Assembly: GCF_037688875.1 (NCBI RefSeq)
Contig: NZ_JAWDIE010000013.1
Coordinates: forward strand, 1-64,000
DNA length: 64,000 nt
Direction: 5' to 3'
Source of the DNA: Amphibiibacter pelophylacis
GTDB taxonomy: Bacteria > Pseudomonadota > Gammaproteobacteria > Burkholderiales > Burkholderiaceae_C
Positions within the stretch are counted from its first letter, which is position 1. Each line of letters opens with the position of its first letter. The position numbers were made by a program, and so were the translations under genes. The notes under the pieces were generated by a model, which did not search any database, had not been told where the DNA came from, and was given only the letters and a program-made list of their open reading frames with translations. Below are positions 36,172 through 44,500 of the stretch, one piece after another.

Positions 36172-37980
36172 TCAGTCCAGCGGACGGCGCAGGTTGGCCA
36201 CCGGGATTTTCAGCGCTTCGCGGTATTTGGCCACGGTGCGGCGGGCGACCTGAATGCCCTCGGCGCCCAGCATCGCGGCGAGCTGGCTGTCGGACAGCGG
36301 CCGCTGCGGGTCTTCGGCCGCAATGAAACGGGCGATGTGCTGGCGCACGGCGGTGCTGGACATGGCTTCGCCGCCATCCTCGCGCGCCAGGCTGGACGAG
36401 AAAAAGAACTTCAGTTCGACCGTGCCGTGCGGCGTCTGCATGTACTTGCCGCTGGTCACGCGCGAGACGGTCGATTCGTGCAGGCCGACTTCAGCGGCGA
36501 TTTCGCGCAGCACCAGCGGGCGCAGCGCCGACTGGCCCTGCTCGAAAAACCCCGCCTGGTGGTGGACGATGGCCTGCGCCACGCGCAGCAGGGTGTCAAA
36601 GCGCTGCTGCACATTGCGCACCAGCCAGCGCGCTTCCTGCAGGCAGTCGCCCATGCTGGCCGGGCGCGGGGGGCGCTGGGCTGCACCGCTCTCTGCGCCA
36701 TCAGGGCGGCTGGCGTCCGCAGGCGGGGCGCTGCTGACCGGGGCAGAAGCCTCGGGCGCCGCTGCCGCCCGGGCGCTGGAGCGCTCGCCGCGCGGCGGGC
36801 GCATCCACTGCGCGTACTGCTCGTTGACGCGCACCCGGGGCATCACCGCCGGGTTGAGCGCCACCAGCCAGCCATCGACCAGCGCGTGGTTGACGCTGGG
36901 CGCCAGAGCGCCCCGGCTGCGCCGCACGATCACGTCGGGCACCACCACCTGCGCCTGCACGTCGGCAAAGCGGCGGCCGGGCTTGGGCTCGCAGCGGCGG
37001 ATGAGCTGCGCAGCGGCCTGCACGTCGGCCAGTTCTGTGCCGGTCAGCGCGGCCAGTTTCTTCCAGTCGCGGCGGCCGACGGCGTCCAGATGGCGGCACA
37101 GCAGCACGGCCAGCGCCTGCTCGGGGCTGCGCGGCGCTTCGCGCAGCTGCAGCACCAGGCACTCGGCCAGGTCGCGCGCGCCCACGCCCGCAGGCTCCAG
37201 GCTGTGCAGCCAGCCCAGCGCGCACTGCAGGCGGGGCAGCCACGGGTTCTCGCCATCTGTGCCGTCGTCTGTGCCGTCGTCCGGGTCGACCTCGTCCGGC
37301 GGAAACTGCTCCGCCATGGCCTGCGCCAGCTCGTCCAGCGGCTCGGTCAGGTAGCCGTCGTCGTTCAGGGCGTCGATCAGCCACAGCAGCGCCTGTGCGT
37401 CGGGCCGCGACAGGCGCAGGTGGCGCACCTGGCCGCGCAGGTGCTCGGCCAGCGTGGGGCCCGGCTGGCCGCGCGCGCTGTGAGCGGCGCCGTCGCCCTC
37501 GTCATCGTCGTCGGACTGGCCGGGGGTGTAGGCGCTCAGGCCTTCCAGCCAGGCGTCGTCGCCGGCCGCAGGCAGCGGGGCTTCGGCGCTGGCGTAGGCC
37601 TCGTCCGGGCCATCGCCGCCGCCGCCGCTCTGGCGCTCGTCGCTGCGGCTGTCGCCGTCCCAGCCGCCGCCCATCGCGTCGAAGGAGACCAGTGTGTCCA
37701 GCGCAGCGGACGCTTCGCCATCGCCGCCATCTCTGTCAGTGCCCGGATCGGACGCTGTATCGGTCGCAACTTCGGCCGCAGCTTCGGCCGCAGACGGTGC
37801 GGCGTCAGGCGCGTCGATGCCGGGCGCGAGTTCCAGCTCCAGAAAAGGGTTGTCCTGCACGGCCTGCGCCAGCTCCTGCTGCAGCTCCAGCGCCGAGAGC
37901 TGCAGCAGGCGGATGCCCTGCGTCAGCTGCGGCGTCAGGGTCAGCTGCGTGGCGGTGCGGACCTGCAGGCTGGGCTTCAC
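36172..37980 (-). CDS. rpoN: RNA polymerase sigma-54 factor
   Basis: RpoN directs polymerase to -24/-12 promoters and needs an AAA+ activator. The Gln/Leu-rich activator-interacting region I (about 1-50) is intact. An unusually long acidic, Gly/Asp/Ala-rich region II follows (about 55-185). The core-binding domain and the C-terminal DNA-binding part follow, with Leu-His-Glu-Ser-Thr-Val-Ser-Arg-Val-Thr and the RpoN box Ala-Arg-Arg-Thr-Val-Ala-Lys-Tyr-Arg (about 579-587). A Ser/Ala/Pro insert of about 40 residues interrupts the region between core and HTH. The start is GTG 37980, matching Val/Met-Lys-Pro-Ser-Leu-Gln; no upstream in-frame ATG exists after the lptB stop. The length of 602 exceeds the usual 480-520. 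Confidence 0.94.
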   Translation of the reverse strand: MKPSLQVRTATQLTLTPQLTQGIRLLQLSALELQQELAQAVQDNPFLELELAPGIDAPDAAPSAAEAAAEVATDTASDPGTDRDGGDGEASAALDTLVSFDAMGGGWDGDSRSDERQSGGGGDGPDEAYASAEAPLPAAGDDAWLEGLSAYTPGQSDDDDEGDGAAHSARGQPGPTLAEHLRGQVRHLRLSRPDAQALLWLIDALNDDGYLTEPLDELAQAMAEQFPPDEVDPDDGTDDGTDGENPWLPRLQCALGWLHSLEPAGVGARDLAECLVLQLREAPRSPEQALAVLLCRHLDAVGRRDWKKLAALTGTELADVQAAAQLIRRCEPKPGRRFADVQAQVVVPDVIVRRSRGALAPSVNHALVDGWLVALNPAVMPRVRVNEQYAQWMRPPRGERSSARAAAAPEASAPVSSAPPADASRPDGAESGAAQRPPRPASMGDCLQEARWLVRNVQQRFDTLLRVAQAIVHHQAGFFEQGQSALRPLVLREIAAEVGLHESTVSRVTSGKYMQTPHGTVELKFFFSSSLAREDGGEAMSSTAVRQHIARFIAAEDPQRPLSDSQLAAMLGAEGIQVARRTVAKYREALKIPVANLRRPLD

Positions 37981-37996
37981 GCGGGGGCTCCAGCCA

Positions 37997-38767
37997 TCAC
38001 ATGCGGAAATGTTCGCCCAGATAGACCTCGCGCACGCGCGGGTCCTCAACCAGCGCCTGAGGCTGGCCTTCGGCGAGCACATGGCCCTGGCTGATGATGG
38101 TGGCGCGGTCGCAGATGCCCAGCGTTTCGCGCACGTTGTGGTCGGTGATGAGCACGCCGATGCCCCGGTCGCGCAGGAAGGCGATGGTGCGCTGGATCTC
38201 GATCACGGCGATGGGATCGACCCCGGCGAAGGGCTCGTCGAGCAGGATGTAGCGCGGCTGCGTGGCCAGCGCGCGGGCGATTTCCACCCGCCGCCGCTCA
38301 CCGCCCGACAGCGCCGGGGCGGGGCTGTGGCGCACGCGGCCCAGGCTCAGATCGTCCAGCAGGCCCTCCAGCAGCTCGGCGCAGCGGGCCCTGGACAGCG
38401 GCCGTCCGTCCGCGTCACGCTGAAGCTCCAGCACGGCCAGAATGTTGTCCTCAACATTCAGGCGCCGGAAAATCGACGCCTCCTGCGGCAGATAAGACAG
38501 GCCGAGGCGCGAGCGCTGGTGGATGGGCTGCTGCGTCACGTCGCGGCCGTCGATCAGGATGCGGCCCGCATCGGCGCCGACCAGGCCGACGACCATGTAA
38601 AACGTCGTCGTCTTGCCCGCGCCGTTGGGGCCCAGCAGGCCGACGACTTCGCCGGGGGCCACCGACAGGCTGACGCGCGACACCACCTCGCGCGGGCCGT
38701 AAGCCTTGCGCAGATCCTGGGCGAAAAGCCCCGACGGGGGATGGGGCGCGGGCGCGGCAGCAGCCAT
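37997..38767 (-). CDS. lptB: LPS export ABC transporter ATPase LptB
   Basis: LptB powers LPS extraction from the inner membrane with LptFG. The 256 residues include Walker A Gly-Pro-Asn-Gly-Ala-Gly-Lys-Thr (46-53), the LptB-typical Leu-Gly-Leu-Ser-Tyr-Leu-Pro-Gln-Glu-Ala-Ser-Ile-Phe-Arg, Leu-Ser-Gly-Gly-Glu-Arg-Arg-Arg-Val-Glu and Leu-Leu-Asp-Glu-Pro-Phe-Ala-Gly-Val-Asp-Pro. Its ATG shares one base with the lptA stop (TGATG), and rpoN follows after 16 bases, the common lptA-lptB-rpoN order. Confidence 0.96.
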   Translation of the reverse strand: MAAAAPAPHPPSGLFAQDLRKAYGPREVVSRVSLSVAPGEVVGLLGPNGAGKTTTFYMVVGLVGADAGRILIDGRDVTQQPIHQRSRLGLSYLPQEASIFRRLNVEDNILAVLELQRDADGRPLSRARCAELLEGLLDDLSLGRVRHSPAPALSGGERRRVEIARALATQPRYILLDEPFAGVDPIAVIEIQRTIAFLRDRGIGVLITDHNVRETLGICDRATIISQGHVLAEGQPQALVEDPRVREVYLGEHFRM

Positions 38768-39402
38768 CAGGGCGTGCCCGGGCCCGTGGCGGCGTCCGGG
38801 GTAATGACGATACGCACGCGGCCCGGGGTGGCGGGCGCAGGCGCGGCCGCGCTGGCGCGGGGCTGGCCCTGCAGCGAGACGCGGCTGGAGGCAATATCGA
38901 ACACCATCGCGGGCGCACGGGCGTCTTCGCGCGTGACGCCGCCCTGGGTGCGCACGAAGCGGGCATCGCCACTGAAGGTGACCTGGCGCGTGCGGCTGTC
39001 AAACACCATGCGCTGCGCGGTGCCTGTCACATTCTGGCCACCCGGCAGCGCCTGCGTGAACTGCGGCACCTGCCCGCGCCCGGCCAGCGCGGTGGCGACG
39101 ACTTCGCCCGCATCGACCTTGCGCACTTCGACGCTGTCGGCCAGCAGGACAAAACCGCCCTGGCGCAGGCTGACCTGGCCGCGCAGGCGCACGCGCTGAG
39201 GGTCGAGATCGACGGTGCTGTCTTCCAGGCCCTGGCTTTCGATCACCAGCGGCTGGCGGCGGTCAGCGCTCGGGCCGCCCGCGGCAGACGGCGGGGTCTG
39301 GGCACTTTGGGCGTGGGCGTTCTGGGCACACACCAGCCCCGTGCCTGCCGCCAGCAGCATCGCCCCCCCCACCACCGCTTTTCGCAGACCCGTCGTGATC
39401 AC
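38767..39402 (-). CDS. lptA: LPS transport periplasmic protein LptA
   Basis: LptA forms the periplasmic bridge that carries LPS to LptDE. The 211-residue precursor has a signal peptide (about 1-31, ending Ala-His-Ala-Gln). A beta-jellyroll OstA domain follows with repeated strands such as Val-Arg-Leu-Arg-Gly-Gln-Val and Gly-Thr-Ala-Gln-Arg-Met-Val-Phe-Asp. The start is GTG 39402 with GAAGGA about nine bases upstream. The C-terminal Ala/Pro tail is variable. lptC and kdsC, usual upstream neighbours, are absent; dacB lies divergent instead. Confidence 0.85.
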   Translation of the reverse strand: MITTGLRKAVVGGAMLLAAGTGLVCAQNAHAQSAQTPPSAAGGPSADRRQPLVIESQGLEDSTVDLDPQRVRLRGQVSLRQGGFVLLADSVEVRKVDAGEVVATALAGRGQVPQFTQALPGGQNVTGTAQRMVFDSRTRQVTFSGDARFVRTQGGVTREDARAPAMVFDIASSRVSLQGQPRASAAAPAPATPGRVRIVITPDAATGPGTP

Positions 39403-39581
39403 TGCACGTCCTTCACTCTGGCCGATCCGGCAAAGCCTTTATTGTGTCACGGCAACATCGCCCTGTGCCTGTGCGTCCTTGATCACAAACCCGCAGCCCC
39501 TCCCCCGACTGGGGGACGGTGCGGGGCGGTTGTGCGCTACATTCTGGCGCTTGCCGCCCCCTGCCGGGGCACGAAAGTGCC

Positions 39582-41381
39582 ATGACTGATTTTCTGTTTC
39601 CCTGCGCCCTGTCCCGATTCTTCTTTTCCCCGGCGCGCCGCAGTGTGTCCAGCGCCGTGCTGGCGGGTGTGGTGCTGGGTGCGCTGCTGGCCGCGCAGCC
39701 GCTGGCCTTGGCCGCCCCAGCCCTGCCTGCGAACCCGGCGACGAACCCTGAACCCGCCGCCAGCGACGCCGCGCGCGCCGAGCTGACCGATATCTTCCGC
39801 CGTCTGGCTCAGGCGGGCATCAGCGCTGACAGCGTGAGCTGGGCCGTGCTGCGCCTGGACGGCACGCCGGGCGGGCACGCGGTGTCCATTTACCGCTCGG
39901 ACCAGCCCGTGATGCTGGCCTCAACCACCAAGCTGGTGACCACGCTGGCGGCCAACGAGCTGTTGGGCCCGCGTTTTGCCTGGCGCACGCAGGCGGTGCT
40001 GGAGGGCACTTTGAGCGGCGGCGTGCTGAGCGGCGATCTGCGCCTGATCGGTGGCGGCGACGCCTCGCTGACCTACGAGCGACTGCGCCAGTGGTTTGTG
40101 CAGCTGCAAAAGCGCGGGCTCAAGCGCATCACCGGGCAGATCATCCTGGACGACCGCGCCTTTGCCATCACGCCCGCCGACATGGCGGCCACGCCGGGGC
40201 CCAGCTCCAACAGCCCGCTGCACACCTGGCCGGATGCCTACATTGTCAACACCAGCGCCTACCAGCTCAGCCGCGCTGCGCCGACGGCTGCTCCTGCGGC
40301 CGGAGCGGCTGTGGGAGCCGTTGCGGGATCAGTTGCGAGCGCCCCGCGCAGCGACGGGGCCATCGCCGACGCCGCCATCGCGCGGGCGCTGAAAGCCCCG
40401 GCAGCCCCTGCCGCGCCAGCTCAACTGGCACGCCCTGCCCCCGAGTGGCAGTTCAGCCCCGCGCTGCCCGATGTGCCGCTGACCATCGCCAGCGACAGCC
40501 GGTGCTCGCCGCGCGCGCAATGGCTGCCGCAGGATGCGCCCCACCCCACCGGCGTGCTGCTGATGGGTCTGGGCGGAAAGAACTGCGTGGACAAACCCCG
40601 GACAGTGGTGCTGCGACCTAGCCCGCTGTCCAGCGCAGGTCTGACGCGCGCGGCGTGGGAAGCGGCGGGCGGTGAGCTCGACGGCCACGTCGTCTGGGCC
40701 ACGCCTGCGCCACCGCCCAAGCCCGTCAAAGGCCGCAAGGCGCAGCGCGTGCGTCCGCCCAAGGCCTGGGCAACGCTGGCTTCCGAGCCCCTGCCCCAGC
40801 TGATCCGCCACACCAACAAGACCAGCGACAACCTGTACGCCCGTCACCTGCTGCTGAGCCTGGCGCCTGGCTTCCCAGCCCAGCCCGCGCGTCTGGCCGC
40901 CGCCCGCCAGCGCGTGCAGGACTGGCTGATCAGGCAGGGTCTGGCCAAAAACGCCATCGCGCTGGACAACGGCTCGGGCCTGGCGCGCAGCGAGCAGGCG
41001 CGGGTGCAGGATCTGGCGCGATTCGTCGCGCTGCAGTGGGCCAAGCCCGCGCAGCAGAAGCTGATCCTGCAGACGCTGCCCGTCGCGGGCGAGGATGGGA
41101 CGCTGGCGCGTTACTTCAAAGGCTCGTCCGCGCAGGGCATTGCGCATCTGAAAACCGGCACGCTCAACGGCGTGCGCGCGCTGGCCGGGGTGGTCACGCC
41201 CAAAAACGGCCTGCCCGTGGCGCTGAGCGTGGTTGTAGTCAGCCCGAACGCCCACCGCGCCATGCCCGCGCTGCAGCGCTGGGTGGAATGGGTGGCGCGC
41301 TACGCCAGCCAGGCGCCCGCGCCGCCGGCTGTGGCCACACCGCCAGCGGCCCCTGCAGCACCAGCCGCTTCAGCCCCCTGA
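39582..41381 (+). CDS. dacB: D-alanyl-D-alanine carboxypeptidase/endopeptidase (PBP4)
   Basis: This periplasmic peptidase trims and opens peptidoglycan cross-links. The 599-residue protein has a signal segment (about 20-45, ending Ala-Leu-Ala-Ala-Pro). It carries the penicillin-binding triad: Ser114-Thr-Thr-Lys117, Ser415-Asp-Asn417 and Lys524-Thr-Gly. An Ala/Pro-rich insert interrupts the domain around residues 230-285, and the C-terminus is an Ala/Pro tail. The S13 family length is about 450-500, so the inserts account for the extra. ATG 39582 is chosen as the start of the leader; the frame is open a little further upstream. Confidence 0.92.
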   Translation: MTDFLFPCALSRFFFSPARRSVSSAVLAGVVLGALLAAQPLALAAPALPANPATNPEPAASDAARAELTDIFRRLAQAGISADSVSWAVLRLDGTPGGHAVSIYRSDQPVMLASTTKLVTTLAANELLGPRFAWRTQAVLEGTLSGGVLSGDLRLIGGGDASLTYERLRQWFVQLQKRGLKRITGQIILDDRAFAITPADMAATPGPSSNSPLHTWPDAYIVNTSAYQLSRAAPTAAPAAGAAVGAVAGSVASAPRSDGAIADAAIARALKAPAAPAAPAQLARPAPEWQFSPALPDVPLTIASDSRCSPRAQWLPQDAPHPTGVLLMGLGGKNCVDKPRTVVLRPSPLSSAGLTRAAWEAAGGELDGHVVWATPAPPPKPVKGRKAQRVRPPKAWATLASEPLPQLIRHTNKTSDNLYARHLLLSLAPGFPAQPARLAAARQRVQDWLIRQGLAKNAIALDNGSGLARSEQARVQDLARFVALQWAKPAQQKLILQTLPVAGEDGTLARYFKGSSAQGIAHLKTGTLNGVRALAGVVTPKNGLPVALSVVVVSPNAHRAMPALQRWVEWVARYASQAPAPPAVATPPAAPAAPAASAP

Positions 41382-41407
41382 TACACCCCCCAAGCCGGGC
41401 GCCCGTA

Positions 41408-41413
41408 TATACT
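41408..41413 (+). promoter_or_regulatory. Candidate minus-10 box for tRNA-Arg
   Basis: TATACT lies 14 bases before the mature tRNA-Arg 5' end and is followed by a GC-rich discriminator (GGCGCGCGGC), as is typical of stringently controlled stable-RNA promoters. No consensus minus-35 is visible at the right distance. Confidence 0.45.
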
Positions 41414-41426
41414 GGCGCGCGGCAAC

Positions 41427-41501
41427 GTCCCCGTAGTTCAATGGATAGAACAAGTTCCTCCTAAGAATTAGATGTCGGTTCGATTCCGGCCGGGGACGCC
41501 A
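41427..41501 (+). tRNA. tRNA-Arg (anticodon CCT)
   Basis: The 75-base cloverleaf has acceptor GTCCCCG/CGGGGAC, anticodon stem AGTTC/GAATT around loop CTCCTAA (anticodon CCT, reading AGG) and T loop TTCGATT. The discriminator is G and the CCA is encoded. It follows dacB and converges on tamB; a CTTTTT run directly after it may serve as the terminator. Confidence 0.95.
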
Positions 41502-41539
41502 GCCTTTTTCTGCGACACAGCCGCACCGACACCCCGCTC

Positions 41540-44500
41540 TCACTCGGGATTCCAGCTCCAGCCCCGGCTGATGTCCACCGAGTTCTCCGAGCCCGCCCGG
41601 GCGCGCAGCCGGAAGTTTTTGCCCAGCCGGTAGAGCAGCTGCCACGAGCCTTCCGAGGCATTCAGACCGCGCTCGTAACCGATGTACAGGTTCTGCCCGA
41701 TCTGCTTGCCCAGCGTCACCACGGTGCTGCGCACGCCATTGCTGTCGGTCTGGCCGATGCCAAAATCGGTCAGACCGATCTGCTTGAGCAGGCTGTCGGT
41801 GGGCGAACCGCCCTCGCCGGACAGGATCGCCAGCGCAGCTTTCTGCAGCAGCGCCGTCTCGTCCTGGCCCAGGTTGTCGGGCTCGCGGCCCAGCATCAGC
41901 AGGGAGAGCTTGTCCACATCGCTGCGGTCTGGGACGGAGTACAGCGCCACGCGCGGGTTGCTGCTGGAGCCGGTGATGCGCACGCCCACCGGCTGATCCA
42001 TGTTGCGGCGCAGCGCCAGAATGTCCAGACGCGGCGCGGCCGGCGGGCCGACGAAACTGATCACACCGCGGTCGATCAGCAGATCCTGTCCGTAGGCCTT
42101 GTAGGTGCCGCCTTCGGTGCGCACCTCGCCGTTGACCGCCAGGCGGCCGTTCGGGTTGGTGATGCGCAACTGGCCCTGCAGCAGGGTGTTGATGCCGCGC
42201 CCGCGCAGGCGCAGCTTCTGGCCCAGATCGACGCCGACCTGCAGATCCAGCTTGCGCGCCGCAGGCCGCGCAGCGGTGCTGTCGTCGGTGGGCGGCGGAT
42301 CGTTCACACGAACCACGCGCACATCGTCGTCCAGTGCGGACGCGCCGCCCAGGCCGCTGATGTCGATCAGGCCCTCATCGGCGCGGAAATCACCCTGCAC
42401 CGCGATGCGCTCGGCGCTGATGTTGACCGTGCTGCGCCCCGACACCGAGACGCGCCGGTCCACCCGGCCCAGCACCTGGAACTCGCGCGCCATGGCGTTC
42501 AGCGACAGCGTCGGGCTGGCGCCAAGCTGCGCCGTGCCAGTGGCCGTCAGCTCGCCCTGGCCGCCGCGCAGGCGCAGGCTGCGCAGCGTGGCGGTGGTGT
42601 TGTTCATGGCCAGATCCAGCTCGCCATCGGTCAGATTGACGCCCTGCAGCACGTTGCGCACCGACAGCGTGCGCCCGCTCAGCTCGCCCTGCAGCAGCGG
42701 CGCGCCCACGGTGCCGCTGACGCGGGCGCGGGTGTCCAGACGGCCGCCCAGCGTCCAGCCCGGCGGCAGGGCGCCAGAGAAGCTGCGCAGATCGGAAATA
42801 TCCAGCACCAGGTTGCCCGACATCGGCGAATCCGGCTGCGGGAAGGCCTGCGGCGGCGTGCGCACGACCAGATCGGCATCGATAGCGCCCACGCGCGTGG
42901 CGCGCTGGGTGTGTTTGAGCGTCCAGACGCCGTTGCTGGCCTGCAGCGCAATCTGCCAGTCGCTCAGGCCCAGCGAGGTCAGGCCGATTTCGGGGGCGCC
43001 AATGTCGCCACTGTCGCGGCGCAGGCTGGCGTCGACCTGGATGCCGCGCGGCCCCTGGCTGGCCAGAATCTTCGCGCCCATGCGCAGATCGCCCGTCCAC
43101 TGCACGCCCGGCGACAGGCGCTGCACCCAAGGCTGGATGGCGATGGGGGTCAGCGCGGCGTCCACGGCCCAGCGCGGCGTGCCGCCTGCGGGGGCGGCTT
43201 CCCAGCTCGCAGCCTTCAGATCCAGCGCAACGCCGATGGCGCGCAGCGTGGTCGGCGTCAGCGTGGCCTTGCGCGGCGCGGTGCCCTGCCCGGCGAGCTG
43301 GACGCGCACCGGATCCACCTGCGCAGCCACCAGCGTCTGACCCGGTTTCTGCCCGGGTTTAACGTCGTCCTGTGGCAGGGCCAGCACGCGCAACTGCTGG
43401 ATCTGGCTGTCCCAGGTCCAGCTGGACGCCGTGCCTGCGGCCCAGCGGCCCGAGAGCTGCACATCCAGCCCCGTGCCCGAACTGGCCGGCACCGGCAGAG
43501 CCGCCGCCGCCACGCTGCGCACCACCTGACGGCTGGACGCGGTGCTGCCGGTCTGGACCGGTTTGACAGCGGCCTGCGTCGATACCGGGCGCGCGATCAG
43601 GTCCAGCAGCTGCGGCGGCAGCGGCGTATCACTGCGCACCGACAGGTTCAGGCGGTGATCGGCCAGTGTGCCCGTGGTGTCCAGCGCGGCGCTGCGCAGG
43701 ATATCGACGGCTTTGTCGCCCTGCTGCTGCGTCAGCGCCTGCACGCGGGCGCGGGCGGTGAAGGGCTCGCGCGGGTTGAGGCTGAGGTCCACCACCGCAT
43801 CCGCGCTGGCCAGGCTCCAGGGCGTGGCGCGCACCTTTTGTGCTTTCAGATCGCCCTGCAGGCGCTGCTGGGCGGGGTTCCAGCGCAGATCGCCCTGGAC
43901 CTGACCGCCCAGGCGCAAGGCGCTGCCGGGGGGCAGCAGCGCATTGGCGCGCGACAGGTCGGGCGCCTGAATCTGCGCGCGCAGCGGCAGCCCCAGCAGA
44001 TCGCGCAGCGGTGCGGGCAGGTTCAGGCCATCGACCAGCGCGACGCGCACGGGCCGCGCCGCGGTGTCCACCACCCACTGGGCGCTGTTGCCGGCGGCGT
44101 TGACCTGGCCCTGCATCTGCTGCCAGCGCCCGGCCGTGCGGCGGGCCTGGATGTCGCCCGAAAACGGCAGACCCTGCCACTGCCCGGGCAGCAGCCTGGC
44201 CTGAACCTGACCCTGCCAGGCCGAGAGTGCGGCGTCCAGCGCCTTGCGCCGGGCGGCTTCATCGCTGGGCCAGAGCGCGGGCAAGGAGCCCTGACCGCTC
44301 AGATCGATGTCGGCATTGACCGCACTGGCCTGCGCGGGCGCGGCCTGGCCCTGCAGCGTGGCCAGCAGCAGCAGCGGATCGAGATCGCGGCTTTGCGCCT
44401 TCAGGCCCAAAGCCAGCCCGTGCGGTCGTGTCGCCGTGCCCGGCAGCCAGCCCAGCTGGCCCTGCGCGCTCAGGCGCGCTTTGGGCCCCCAGGCGAGCTG

